64,000 nucleotides of DNA from Malus domestica (lineage: Eukaryota; Streptophyta; Magnoliopsida; Rosales; Rosaceae). Location: NCBI RefSeq assembly GCF_042453785.1, contig NC_091677.1, positions 26,351,501-26,415,500 of the forward strand, read 5' to 3'. The position numbers were made by a program, and so were the translations under genes. This document shows, piece by piece, positions 38,753 to 49,115 of the stretch (positions are counted from its first letter, which is position 1; the number at the start of each line of letters is the position of its first letter). The notes under the pieces were generated by a model. That model worked only from the letters and a program-made list of their open reading frames with translations, made no database searches and had not been told where the DNA came from.

Positions 38753-40792
38753 ATGAATACTCCTCTGACCCCAACTGATACTAATGGCATACCTAGTTCA
38801 GAAACCCAGCCAAACAAGCGCAGAAGAAAGAAGTCTATTGTCTGGGAGCACTTCACAATTGAAACTATTGGGGTTGGAAATACTAGGGCTTGCTGTAAGC
38901 AGTGCAAGAAATATTTTGCTTACATCACTGGTTCAAAGCTGGCAGGCACAAGCCATCTAAAACGACATATTGCCCTGGGTATCTGCCCAGTAAGTCGTCA
39001 AAAAAATCAGATGACTCCCTTTACGCCAAGCTCCAAGACTGGTGCTACTGATGCACCAAAACGACGCCCCAGAGCAAATTCTGGCCATGCGAAAATTTCT
39101 TTTGATCAGGAACGCTGCAACCATGAGATTGCTATGATGATAATTATGCATGAGTATCCACTTCACATTGTGGAACAACAAGGATTCATTAGTTTTGTTC
39201 GAACACTGCAACCTCAGTTCAATATGGTAAGCTTGAAGGCTGTTCAAGATGATTGTGTGGCTATTTACCATAGAGAAAAGCAGAATCTTCTGAATCTTAT
39301 CAGTGGAATTCCTGGACGAGTCAGCCTTACAGTGGACTTGTGGACTTCAAATCAGAACCTGGGCTATGTTTTCTTGAGAGGACACTTCATTGATGGTGAC
39401 TGGAATTCATATCGTCAAATCCTTAATGTTGTAATGGTACCGTCTACTGATTCAGGTGACACTTTTAGTCAAGCTATTTTGACCTGCTTGTCCGATTGGC
39501 ATCTGGAAGGTCGGCTGTTTACCATCACACTTGACCAATCCCTATCGAATGAAACCATAATTGGAAATCTGAAAGGGCTTCTTTCAGTCAAGAACCCACA
39601 CATGCTCAGCAGTCAGTTACTGATACGAAATTGCTATGCTCGTGTTCTGAGTCGTCTTGCACAAGATGCACTGAGGGCATTGAGCGGGACAATCACGAAA
39701 GTTCGTGAAAGCGTTAAGTATGTGAAAACTTCAGAATCCCGTGAAGAAAAGTTTGTTCAGCTGAAGCAACAACTTCAAGTTCCTAGCTCAAAGAACATTT
39801 CAGTTGACAATTTAACTAAGTGGGACACAACTTATCATATGCTGGTTGCGGCTTGTGAATTGAGGGAAGTATTTGCTTGCTTGGATACATATGATCCTGA
39901 TTATAACATAAACATATCGTTGGAAGAATGGAAGCAGGTAGAAACTCTATGTACATACTTAATGTATTTTTTCGATGCAGCCAACATTGTAACTGCCCCA
40001 ACATACCCTTCTGCAAATGCATTCTTTCCAAAAGTATCAGAAATTCAGAAGGCATTGATGCATGCAGCCATGAGTGATGATCCCTTTGTCAGCTACTTGA
40101 TCAGACCTCTGTATGAAAAGTTTGACAAGTATTGGGAAAACTGCTGCCTTGTTTTAGCTATTGCTGTTATTATGGATCCGAGGTTCAAAATGAAACATGT
40201 AGAGTCAACCTTCTCTGAAATATATGGTGAGAATGCCGAAACATGGATTAGGATTGTTGACGGTGGTATTCATGATCTCTTCCTTGAATACATGATGCAA
40301 ATGCTTACTCTACCAGAAATACCAATAGAAGAAGGGAACGACGGCATCATGAAAACAGAGCTACCGGAAATACCATCTCAGGAGATTCTACTCTCTTCTG
40401 CAGATGGGCTGCAAGATTTTGATTTCTTTATGCCTGATATCACAGGCGGCCAGCAAATGAAGTCAGAACTAGATCAGTATCTGGAAGAGGAAGAATTTCT
40501 TTTGGTCGATGGGGTGGAAGACTTTGATGTTCTGGGTTGGTGGAGACTTAACAGACACAAGTACCCAACTCTCTCCAGGATGGCTTCTGATATCTTGTCA
40601 ATACCCGTGTCTACTGTTGCCCCAGACTCTGTGTTTGACACCGAAATAAAAAGAATGGACAGTTACCGGACTTCATTGGGTACAGCAACTCTTGAGGCCC
40701 TTATCTGCGCCAAGGATTGGATTCAGTATGGACCGTTACCGCAACCACCAGCACTTCAAGAGTCTAATTCTGCTGTCAAAATGGAATTCTAG
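38753..40792 (+). CDS. Domesticated hAT transposase, DAYSLEEPER/RICESLEEPER type
   Basis: 679 aa, one coding exon. It has an N-terminal basic patch (NKRRRKKS), a BED zinc finger (WEHFTIETI, CCKQCKKYF, SHLKRHIALGIC), an RNase H-like transposase region (SLTVDLWTSNQNLGYVFLRG) and a C-terminal hAT dimerisation domain (FDVLGWWRLNRHKYPTLSRM, DILSIPVSTVAPDSVFDTE). Intact frame and domain order, a spliced leader and the absence of terminal inverted repeats nearby argue for a domesticated gene and against a transposon. Members of this family act as nuclear DNA-binding proteins required for normal plant development. An ATG at 38714 in the same frame lies before the acceptor, so 38753 is preferred. Confidence 0.9.
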   Translation: MNTPLTPTDTNGIPSSETQPNKRRRKKSIVWEHFTIETIGVGNTRACCKQCKKYFAYITGSKLAGTSHLKRHIALGICPVSRQKNQMTPFTPSSKTGATDAPKRRPRANSGHAKISFDQERCNHEIAMMIIMHEYPLHIVEQQGFISFVRTLQPQFNMVSLKAVQDDCVAIYHREKQNLLNLISGIPGRVSLTVDLWTSNQNLGYVFLRGHFIDGDWNSYRQILNVVMVPSTDSGDTFSQAILTCLSDWHLEGRLFTITLDQSLSNETIIGNLKGLLSVKNPHMLSSQLLIRNCYARVLSRLAQDALRALSGTITKVRESVKYVKTSESREEKFVQLKQQLQVPSSKNISVDNLTKWDTTYHMLVAACELREVFACLDTYDPDYNINISLEEWKQVETLCTYLMYFFDAANIVTAPTYPSANAFFPKVSEIQKALMHAAMSDDPFVSYLIRPLYEKFDKYWENCCLVLAIAVIMDPRFKMKHVESTFSEIYGENAETWIRIVDGGIHDLFLEYMMQMLTLPEIPIEEGNDGIMKTELPEIPSQEILLSSADGLQDFDFFMPDITGGQQMKSELDQYLEEEEFLLVDGVEDFDVLGWWRLNRHKYPTLSRMASDILSIPVSTVAPDSVFDTEIKRMDSYRTSLGTATLEALICAKDWIQYGPLPQPPALQESNSAVKMEF

Positions 40793-41277
40793 TGCCATAG
40801 GTTTCATTTGTTTTCTTCCTTTAGGTAGATCATTGATGGGCCCTTTTCGGTGGTTTTTAGATGGTAAACAGCGGTGCTAGTTAAATTTTGTTTTTCCGAC
40901 AGTCATAGAATGCTTACAGTCCCAACTTTTATGCTTGTAGTATAGCAACTGTTTACATTATTGGTTAGTAATTTAGCTGCAAGATAAATTGCCCGAGTGT
41001 ATAATTTTTTCTCCATTTTTCCTGTCTTAGAAAGTTGATTGTGTCTACTTTTTATGTTATGATGAATTGTTGTAATCATCGGTATATTCCGCTGTTAGTA
41101 TCTCTCTCATCACTTAGTCGAGGGATATATCCTCCGTTGTATTGTAGAATTTCTGGGTCTGACTGATAATTCGAGTACAAGCATATAAATTTGTTGAAGC
41201 CATCCAATTTTCCATAACCTGTCGGTGCCGGTGCGAACACGCTGCCGGCGGTAGAGAGGAATGCTTTTTCTCTTTGT

Positions 41278-43548
41278 ATGATGTTCTTTCTTGCTTCCAG
41301 AACTCACTGGATCTTCTCATCTCTAAGCTTGTCAGTCTATGACTCTATGAACTTCATGAAAAGGATCGCTATGGCATCTGCAACTCCAACCCACTTGCCA
41401 ACATATACCCAGCTTCAGTCTTTCAGAAACCCAGCACCAATTGCTCTATTTGAAAACTGCAATTCCATGTACTACATCAAGCAAATACATGCCCAAGCAG
41501 TGAAAACAGGCCTCACATCGCACCCGATCGCGCGTAACAGAATCATCGTCTTTTGTTGTACTGATGAATTTGGTGATGTGAACTATGCCCGTCAAGTGTT
41601 CGACGCAATTTCTGAACCAGGTGTGTTTCTTTGGAACACCATGATCAGAGGCTATAGTCGGATACGATGCCCTCAAGACGGGGTTTCTTTGTATTTAGCA
41701 ATGCAGAGGATGAGTATCAAGCCCGACTGTTATACGTTTCCGTTCTTGTTGAAGGGATTCACGCGTGAAATTGCGCTGGAATGTGGCAAAGAGTTGCACC
41801 CTCATGTGTTGAAGTATGGACTTGATACTAATGTTTTTGTTCAAAATGCTTTGGTGCATATGTATTCTGTTTGTGGCCTAATTGATATGGCACGTGGGGT
41901 TTTTGATATGATTCACATGAAGGATGTTGCAACTTGGAATGTAATGATTTCTGGGTACAATCGAATCAAGAAGTTTGATGAATCCTTGAAGCTTTTTAGT
42001 GACATGGAGAAAACAGGAGCGTTGCCCACTTCAGTTACACTTGTCTCGGTGATATCAGCGTGCTCCAAATTGAAGAATTTAGATGCCGGGAAGCAGGTTC
42101 ATAAATACGTCAAGGATTGCCTGATCAAACCTGATTTAGTGTTGGGAAATGCTTTGGTTGACATGTATGTAGCTTGTGGGGAAATGCACGTTGCACTTGA
42201 GATTTTCGAAAAGATGAAAACAAAGGATGTAATTTCTTGGACTACCATTGTTAAGGGGTTTGCCAGTTCTGGACAAGTTGATCTAGCTCGGAGCTACTTC
42301 GATGAGATGCCTGAAAGAGACTACATTTCATGGACTGCAATAATGGATGGGTACCTCTGGGTGAACCGGTTCAAAGAGGCACTGGAACTTTTCCGCCAGA
42401 TGCAAACTTCGAATGTAAAGCCAGATGAGTACACTATGGTAAGCATTCTAACAGCCTGTGCACATCTAGGAGCACTTGAACTCGGAGAATGGATAAAAAC
42501 TTACATTGACAAGAACAAGATCAAGAATGATGTATTCGTTCGAAATGCTTTAATAGACATGTATTTCAAGTGTGGAAATGTTGAGAAAGCCTTGAGGGTC
42601 TTTAGTGCAATGCTTCAAAGGGACAAATTTACATGGACGGCTGTGATTGTTGGCCTTGCTGTTAACGGACATGGTAAGGAAGCTCTTGACGTGTTCTCTC
42701 GAATGCTAGAATCTTCGATAACTCCCGACAAGATAACTTTCATCGGTGTTCTTTCTGCGTGTACTCACTCTGGAATGGTGGCTGAAGGAAGGAACTTTTT
42801 CGATAGTATGATCACCCAACATGGAATCCAGCCTGAAGTTTCACATTACGGGTGCATGGTGGATCTTCTTGGTCGATCAGGGAATCTAAACGAAGCTTTT
42901 GAGGTTATACAGAACATGCCAATGAAACCAAATGCAGTTGTATGGGGAGCTCTGCTTGGCGCTTGTAGAATGCACAGAGATGCAGAACTGGCTGAAATTG
43001 CAGCTAAACAGACGCTCGAGCTGGAGCCCGACAACAGTTCCGTTTATGTTCTCTTGTGCAATATATATGCAGCTTGCAGTAAATGGGACAATTTGCGCGA
43101 CGTAAGGCAACTGATGATGGACAGGGGAATCAAGAAGACGCCTGGTTGCAGCTCGATAGAGGTGAATGGTAATGTTCATGAGTTTGTTGCCGGGGACCGG
43201 TCACACCCTCAATCCGAAAAAATCTATTCCAAGTTGGATAAGACGATTGAAGACTTGAAAGTTGTCGGGTATTCCCCGGATACATCGGAGGTTTTCCTTG
43301 ATGTGCGGGAGGAGGATAAAGAGAGTGCAGTTTGCAGGCATAGTGAGAAGTTAGCAATGGCATTTGGGCTGCTTAGTTTGGGAGATGGGGCGACAATTAG
43401 AATCATGAAGAACCTTAGAATCTGTGTGGATTGTCACAGCATGGCAAAGTTGGTCTCCAGAGTTTATGATAGAGAAGTGATTGTTAGGGATGGAACTCGG
43501 TTCCACCATTTTAGACACGGTTCGTGTTCGTGTAAAGATTATTGGTGA
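41278..43548 (+). CDS. PPR protein, PLS class with E and DYW domains
   Basis: 756 aa, intronless, as usual for plant PPR genes. The N-terminus is rich in Ser and hydrophobic residues, consistent with an organelle transit peptide. About a dozen P, L and S repeats follow (for example FLWNTMIRGYSR, ATWNVMISGYNR, ISWTTIVKGFASSG, FTWTAVIVGLAVNG). Then come the E/E+ region (KKTPGCSSIEVNG, RSHPQSEKIY) and a complete DYW deaminase domain with the zinc ligands HSE and CVDC, ending exactly in CSCKDYW. This class performs site-specific C-to-U RNA editing in mitochondria or plastids. It resembles the gene known in Arabidopsis as At3g15930, from memory. A second in-frame ATG at 41347 is an alternative start. 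Confidence 0.94.
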   Translation: MMFFLASRTHWIFSSLSLSVYDSMNFMKRIAMASATPTHLPTYTQLQSFRNPAPIALFENCNSMYYIKQIHAQAVKTGLTSHPIARNRIIVFCCTDEFGDVNYARQVFDAISEPGVFLWNTMIRGYSRIRCPQDGVSLYLAMQRMSIKPDCYTFPFLLKGFTREIALECGKELHPHVLKYGLDTNVFVQNALVHMYSVCGLIDMARGVFDMIHMKDVATWNVMISGYNRIKKFDESLKLFSDMEKTGALPTSVTLVSVISACSKLKNLDAGKQVHKYVKDCLIKPDLVLGNALVDMYVACGEMHVALEIFEKMKTKDVISWTTIVKGFASSGQVDLARSYFDEMPERDYISWTAIMDGYLWVNRFKEALELFRQMQTSNVKPDEYTMVSILTACAHLGALELGEWIKTYIDKNKIKNDVFVRNALIDMYFKCGNVEKALRVFSAMLQRDKFTWTAVIVGLAVNGHGKEALDVFSRMLESSITPDKITFIGVLSACTHSGMVAEGRNFFDSMITQHGIQPEVSHYGCMVDLLGRSGNLNEAFEVIQNMPMKPNAVVWGALLGACRMHRDAELAEIAAKQTLELEPDNSSVYVLLCNIYAACSKWDNLRDVRQLMMDRGIKKTPGCSSIEVNGNVHEFVAGDRSHPQSEKIYSKLDKTIEDLKVVGYSPDTSEVFLDVREEDKESAVCRHSEKLAMAFGLLSLGDGATIRIMKNLRICVDCHSMAKLVSRVYDREVIVRDGTRFHHFRHGSCSCKDYW

Positions 43549-44240
43549 CGGTTTGATTAAAGGACCTTTGGCCAGTTTAGCCGACGCGGCCAAGGGGGCG
43601 GGATAATCAGTTAGGACTAGAATAGGTCCAAATGTTTGGTTTCTTCCAAGCAAAAGAAGAAGATAGTGTAGTTTGATGATTAACTTGCTTTCTTAATTTG
43701 CTAAATCCTCTAGCATTTGCTGCAATTTCAATGATAAATGTATCTCAGAGAGAGATCTTGCATGCGCGAAACCTATAAGTCTCACGTGTATTGAAGATAT
43801 GATATTCAACGCAGCAAGTAAATATTCTGTAAATAGTAATACTCGTATTATTATTAATATTTGAAAAGCTGATATAGAATGGAAAAAAACACGAATACAC
43901 TCATCATAGAAAAACTATGAATACACACATCATTATGTGCAGTTTTCTAATACAAAAGTGATGGATGACCTCATGTTATATTGTGATTTTGTTACATTGT
44001 TATTAGAGTTTGACACAGTGTGTTACACGTATCAAAATTTTTAAAAGTTTTTAACTTTCTCCTCTTAAAGTTAACTTCTGTAATCTCATCAAGCACTTGC
44101 TAAGTACCTTTAAACTATTCCGACCTTTCTTAGAGCTGCTTTGAGAAGATTGTTCCTCTGTGTCGTTTCCATCTAATTTGTAATCATATTTAAAATTAAC
44201 AACGACATTTACTCGTCAATATCCAAAACGACTTGTCGCT
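43549..44240. other. Intergenic between PPR gene and HUS1
   Basis: AT-rich DNA with no ORF or repeat I can identify. It holds the PPR gene 3' end and the distal HUS1 promoter. Confidence 0.6.
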
Positions 44241-44248
44241 AGAAGCCC

Positions 44249-44280
44249 TATATAAATTACCAGGAGCTTTGGCGCCAGGC
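44249..44280 (+). promoter_or_regulatory. HUS1 core promoter: TATA box and E2F-type site
   Basis: TATATAAAT at 44249-44257 is followed 10 bases later by TTTGGCGCC (44268-44276), which fits the E2F consensus TTTSSCGC. Transcription would start near 44280. Confidence 0.7.
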
Positions 44281-45443
44281 CAGTCCAGTCCCTCCAGTCT
44301 CTCGGAGTCCAGCGGCAGCGGTGACTGCGGAACCTCCCATCTTTTGACGGATCCCAAGTCCCAAAAGGTTAGATTCGAAAACTCTAAATCCGTATGTGTT
44401 TGTTTCCCTAGAAAATGTTTGGAAATGTAACAATAGATTTCTCTTTAAATTTCAAATTTCTAGCCCTTGAAACTAACTAGTAGAATCGAAAACTGCTCAA
44501 TTTTCTCAGCACCCAAACAGAAGCTAAATAAATGAAGCTTTATCTGTGTATTAGCTTCTTACCTCAGAGAAATCCATTTCAGTCAGTAATTCAATATAAT
44601 TTTGGTTGTCCTGATTCTGTGGGTGTGCTGTTTTGTTTGTAATGATATATAATCGAATTTCAAATTAAAAGTCACTTAGACGCATGACTGAATTAATTAT
44701 GCTAAGAAAATGAAATTTTGCTTCCGGTTGGTTTTGAGACGATTATTTGATTTTATTATTGTTTTACGTATAAGATTATAGCTATATGTATTTTTAGGGC
44801 ATTTTGTGCTTACTGCTAAGTTTATGGAGACACCCTTAAACATGGAAGAGAAGAGAAATAATGGTAAAATTCAGAAAAAGGAGATAATATTGTTGGAGTG
44901 CGATGCACGATAGATAGATTGAAAGAGGAGTAAAAGGGGAAGATAGAATGCAGAAGAGCGCTTATCGGACTCTGTAGAAATTTATTGTACTGTAACTGCC
45001 TGATTAGTTGAAAGCAAATGGGTTTCTTTGTGCTAGGACAATTTTTGTAACTAGGCCCTTAATGTATATTGATACTGATACTGACCATGAATGGTGTACC
45101 GTGTTAAAAGAATCTCAATTAGTTGGGAGAAGGTTCATAATCTGTGAGGTTAAATTGACCAAACTATGATATCACAGTAAGACTTCCGAAATTGTGCAGT
45201 TTGTTGCTACTTGCTGGGCTCCTCTGTGTAGTTTCTGAGATAACATATCTGTTTATAAATAATAAATCCAGGCAATATCCAAAATTGTGAAACATATTTA
45301 CAGTTTCATCGATAAGACAGGTCTACAGGAAGTATTGTTACGATGTCTGAATAGATATTTTTGAGAACTATCTTAAGATTGCAATTTAAACACATTTTGT
45401 TGTGTTGAATGCATACACTAACCCCTTCTTGGCTTGCCTTCAG
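44280..45443 (+). other. HUS1 5' UTR exon and leader intron
   Basis: A C/G-rich, ATG-free leader ends at CAAAAG|GTTAGA (44367/44368). A good acceptor, TTGCCTTCAG, ends at 45443, 45 bases before the ATG. The intron is 1076 bp with no evident genes. Confidence 0.6.
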
Positions 45444-45488
45444 CCATCTTTCCTGAGAAGTGAGACGAGAACAGACACGCACCAAGAG

Positions 45489-46448
45489 ATGAAGTTCAAG
45501 GCATTTCTTACAGAGAATGGTGTAAATCTTTTGGAAAAGAGGTTCCTACCAGCCCTAGACAAGATGGGAAAGATATGCCATCTCTACCTCAACAGAGACC
45601 ATGCTATCTTCCTCCACAACCTTCTTAATGGTGATGGAATTCAATCCATTGCCCAGTTTCGCAAAGAAGCTCTTTTTGATGACTATCGCATCTCCAGCCA
45701 GAATGAGGACCGCATTGCCTTTACAGTAGACATCTCTCTTCTCCACCGTGCTCTTCGTAGCAGTGTCAGCATATGTACTGAGTTTGGAAATGGTCCGACA
45801 GCCAACCGGCTCCAGATTAGATTGGTTAAAAAACTACCTCCAAATTCTACCCAACCATTGCCTTTCCTGACTTTCGAGACCAAGGGTTATAAATCTGCGG
45901 TAATTCAGGATGTACCAATCTCAAAACCTTTGTCCAGAGCCCAGGTTCTGGAACTTCAAACTGCTCTTGATGCAGCTCAAGACTTGCCTCAGACTCTGGT
46001 TCAGGTTCCCGATCTGAATCAGTTGCAAAATTTTGTGGATCGGATGAGGCATGTTGGTGATTTGCTCAATGTTACCATAAGCAAGTATGGGGATTTACAC
46101 ATTCAGATTTCAACAACACTCATCACACTTGGTGCAGAGTTTCAGAAGCTGTTGGTCATAGGTGAGCAAGCTGATGCTCCATCTGAAGATCGAAATATGA
46201 CCGCTCAGACTCGGTCGGCAAGGGCTATTTTAAGGGGTGATGCTCAATCTGTGCAAGTGAGTGTCAAGCATTTTGGTAAGAGCCTTCAGTGCCACTTGGC
46301 TAAACCGGACTGCGCTTTCTATGGGATTGCCGCACAAGGTGCTTGCTTGACAGTGATCTTCCAATTTTTCATTCCTGGTTCTCATCAAATCGATAAGTCC
46401 ATCAGTCTACACTGCAGACTTCCTGTACTTGACCAAGGATCGGGTTAA
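45489..46448 (+). CDS. HUS1: Checkpoint clamp protein HUS1
   Basis: 319 aa, single coding exon. HUS1 is one of three PCNA-like subunits of the 9-1-1 clamp that is loaded at damaged DNA to activate ATR signalling. The N-terminus MKFKAFLTENGVNLLEKRF and the later DRIAFTVDISLLHRALRS, LPFLTFETKGYKSAVIQD and C-terminal CAFYGIAAQGACLTVIFQF segments follow the HUS1 family along its whole length. The start is the ATG of MKFKAF; upstream in-frame codons lie across the leader acceptor and are not conserved. It is convergent with the FRS gene to the right (660 bp between stop codons). Confidence 0.93.
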   Translation: MKFKAFLTENGVNLLEKRFLPALDKMGKICHLYLNRDHAIFLHNLLNGDGIQSIAQFRKEALFDDYRISSQNEDRIAFTVDISLLHRALRSSVSICTEFGNGPTANRLQIRLVKKLPPNSTQPLPFLTFETKGYKSAVIQDVPISKPLSRAQVLELQTALDAAQDLPQTLVQVPDLNQLQNFVDRMRHVGDLLNVTISKYGDLHIQISTTLITLGAEFQKLLVIGEQADAPSEDRNMTAQTRSARAILRGDAQSVQVSVKHFGKSLQCHLAKPDCAFYGIAAQGACLTVIFQFFIPGSHQIDKSISLHCRLPVLDQGSG

Positions 46449-47108
46449 AGGAATTATGCAGGTTTGCCATTCATGGTTGAGTTTTACTGCTCGGGTTTAA
46501 ATAAACAGTTTGATCTTATCTTTGAGAAAGCGATTTGTGATTTTTCGTTTCAGTGGCTCTACTTGCTATCCTTGTATGAATCAGTTTCTCTGTATGCATG
46601 CACATCCCTCTACGTGCTTATGAATCGTGAAATGATGAAATGGAAAGAAATTTCTTTTAAGTTCGATGATTTATCTAACGTCTTGTGCTTTCAACATGTT
46701 TGGCAAAATAAAGATCCAATTTTGCAGAATTGCAGGTACATTGCGTCTGTGAGCGTAGGATAAGAGTGGTGGTGGCTCAGTTTCTTGCCAAGAGTATTGC
46801 AAGATTATTGCTCGTGTCCATATTTCTGTGCTTCGGAATGGGATAAATGTCATTTGCTGATTTCCAGGGTTGTTGCCAAACAAGGGAAAAAGACTTCCAC
46901 GCTTAAATTCCGATTTTTCGGAGTTTTTCTTTCCGCACCCAAACACCGGGTAAGTAGACGATGAATTTCATGAAGAAAAATCAACAGAAAAATGGCAGAG
47001 AGATTGCTTTTATAGATATATTGTACACAAAATTCCAGCTACACACAGACTGCCCTAATTTTATGCATTACACCATTCAATTTCTACATAATTTGATCAC
47101 TCAGAGTC
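46449..47108. other. Convergent 3' regions of HUS1 and the FRS gene
   Basis: Contains both 3' UTRs. The frames seen here are short and not conserved-looking. No repeat was recognised. Confidence 0.55.
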
Positions 47109-49115
47109 TCACAGGGCAGGATCCTCTGTAAGACAAAGCTTTTTCAATATCTCATCCAACGCCCCTAGTGCGAGCTTGTAACGGTCTTCTGATTTCCTCC
47201 CTTCTTCCACGACTTGCACTATGCATTTATACAGATGGTCATACCTGTGAACTGGATTATTAATATCAATGCCGCTGCAGCTATGATCGAAAATGTAACT
47301 CCGTTTGATGTCCTTTCTCCATCGCGAAAGAACGCACTGAGCTGGAATTTCCTCCACTCCGTTTTGGTTTAGGACCGACAGTGCGTGTCTGCATAAGTAT
47401 CCTCGCAAGTTGAACATGCCACAGATACAAAGGACCTCCATCTCAGATTGATTATACAAAACTTCATAGTCCCTCGTCTCCCTCCGATTTCCACCACTTT
47501 CAGTTTGTTCCTTCACTACGTATGTTATGACTGGCCCGTCAACATTTAGTTGACTAGTGCTAAAACAAGAGTACATTCCTTCCACCTCCTTTTCAAACTT
47601 CCTTAGAATGTCATTAGTGTACAATTTTGAGAGTTGCAGCTCAAAATAGCATCTCGATTCCAACGTATAGCTCGAGTTTCTTGAATCCAAATCTGCCGAG
47701 GCTTCCAGGTGATGATGCGTTTGCAGAGCTCGATCATACTTATCCAGAAACTCCTTCAAAGGAGTATCTCTATCCAGAAATTCCTCAAAGAATGAAGAGA
47801 CAACCTCACTTGGTTGGACCGGGAACATCCCCGCCAGAAATATATCCCTCAAATATACCGGAACCCACCGCTTTCGATCTTCATATAACGCTTGAAGCCA
47901 GTTATGATCTCTAATTCCGTGGTGCTGGACCATATCCTCCCAAGCTGCTTCAAATTCTTCCACCCTCAGAGAGTAGTAAACAGCTCTACTCAAAGATTCT
48001 TTAACTGCTTCATACTCGAACAATCCTCCGAAAATTTCTGGAACCTTTTGCATTATATGTGATAAGCAAAGGCAATGAGAAGCTCTAGGGAAAACATCAG
48101 AAATGGCAGTTTGCAATGTTCCGCACTGTCTAGTAATGATGGCTTGCGGCGGGCGTCCCATCATGCATGTAAGCCAAGCTCTAAACAACCATGTATAGGA
48201 TTCAACCGTCTCACTTGCAATTAAACCGCAACCTAACAGCACCGATTGCCCATGATGATTTACTCCAATAAATGATACCAGCGGGACTTCAAATTTGTTT
48301 TCCACGCATTTCGTGTCAATGGAAACCACATCATTAAAATAACCGTAAGCAACCCTAGTCCTCGCGTCAGCCCAAAACAAATTTCTCAAGCATCCCTTCT
48401 CATTCAGATCCACCACGTAAAAGAAGTTTGGATCCACTAATTGCAACCGAGAAAAGTGATTCTGAACGGCTTGGGCATCTCCTTCTTTTAGCTTTAACTG
48501 ACTGGAGTAGTCAACTCTATTCCCAGATTCTCCTTCATCACCATCCATGCTTCCATTACCCTCAGAATCAACGATCACTGTTCGAAACAGCCTGATCTTT
48601 TGTACGTCTTCAGAAGTATCCATCTGCAACGCTCTTTTGGTTCCAACGCCTATGGCCTTGTGGGATTTATAAAATTTTACACTGGCTGGACTGATCAAGT
48701 GGTTATGCTCAAGCTCAATTTCAATAACTCTCCACCTGTTGGAGTCCATTAACCTAAACTTTATCATTGCTGGACAACCGGTCCTAGTTTCTGGCCTCGG
48801 GCGATTAGCTTCACTCTTCTTTTTGAAACCTGCACTACTGCAGCTAAGCTTTCCTCTGTATCTTTCCTTGCTTTTTCTGTACCATGTATTGCTGACTCTA
48901 ACCCCGAATCCCTGTTGCTTGGCATAGCAATTATAGAAGTAATATACATCCTCATACGAATCAAATTCCATTCCAACAACCGGCGGGAGAGGGTTCTCTC
49001 CTTGAATAATGCCGGTTTGACTGATGAAATCGGTCATTGCGCAGTCTCCTTCAATCTCAAATTCATCAGCATCATCCTGGCCCGCAGGCTCAGTGTTGAG
49101 TGAAACTTCATCCAT
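47109..49115 (-). CDS. FAR1-related sequence protein (FRS6/FRS8 type), copy 1
   Basis: 668 aa from ATG 49115. FRS proteins descend from Mutator-like transposases and act as nuclear transcription factors. The protein has an acidic N-terminus, a FAR1 DNA-binding domain (GMEFDSYEDVYYFYNCYAKQ, TRTGCPAMIKFRL, LEHNHL), a MULE transposase core (NFFYVVDLNEKGCLRNLFWA, NHHGQSVLLGCGL) and a SWIM zinc finger (CICGMFNLRGYLCRHAL). The second acidic position of the ancestral DDE triad, normally IITD, reads IITR (codon at 48129-48131), so DNA-cutting activity is not expected. ATG 49115 is the first in frame; the frame is open further upstream without an ATG. A leader intron is likely, with an acceptor-like GGTATCAG near 49150. 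Confidence 0.92.
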   Translation of the reverse strand: MDEVSLNTEPAGQDDADEFEIEGDCAMTDFISQTGIIQGENPLPPVVGMEFDSYEDVYYFYNCYAKQQGFGVRVSNTWYRKSKERYRGKLSCSSAGFKKKSEANRPRPETRTGCPAMIKFRLMDSNRWRVIEIELEHNHLISPASVKFYKSHKAIGVGTKRALQMDTSEDVQKIRLFRTVIVDSEGNGSMDGDEGESGNRVDYSSQLKLKEGDAQAVQNHFSRLQLVDPNFFYVVDLNEKGCLRNLFWADARTRVAYGYFNDVVSIDTKCVENKFEVPLVSFIGVNHHGQSVLLGCGLIASETVESYTWLFRAWLTCMMGRPPQAIITRQCGTLQTAISDVFPRASHCLCLSHIMQKVPEIFGGLFEYEAVKESLSRAVYYSLRVEEFEAAWEDMVQHHGIRDHNWLQALYEDRKRWVPVYLRDIFLAGMFPVQPSEVVSSFFEEFLDRDTPLKEFLDKYDRALQTHHHLEASADLDSRNSSYTLESRCYFELQLSKLYTNDILRKFEKEVEGMYSCFSTSQLNVDGPVITYVVKEQTESGGNRRETRDYEVLYNQSEMEVLCICGMFNLRGYLCRHALSVLNQNGVEEIPAQCVLSRWRKDIKRSYIFDHSCSGIDINNPVHRYDHLYKCIVQVVEEGRKSEDRYKLALGALDEILKKLCLTEDPAL

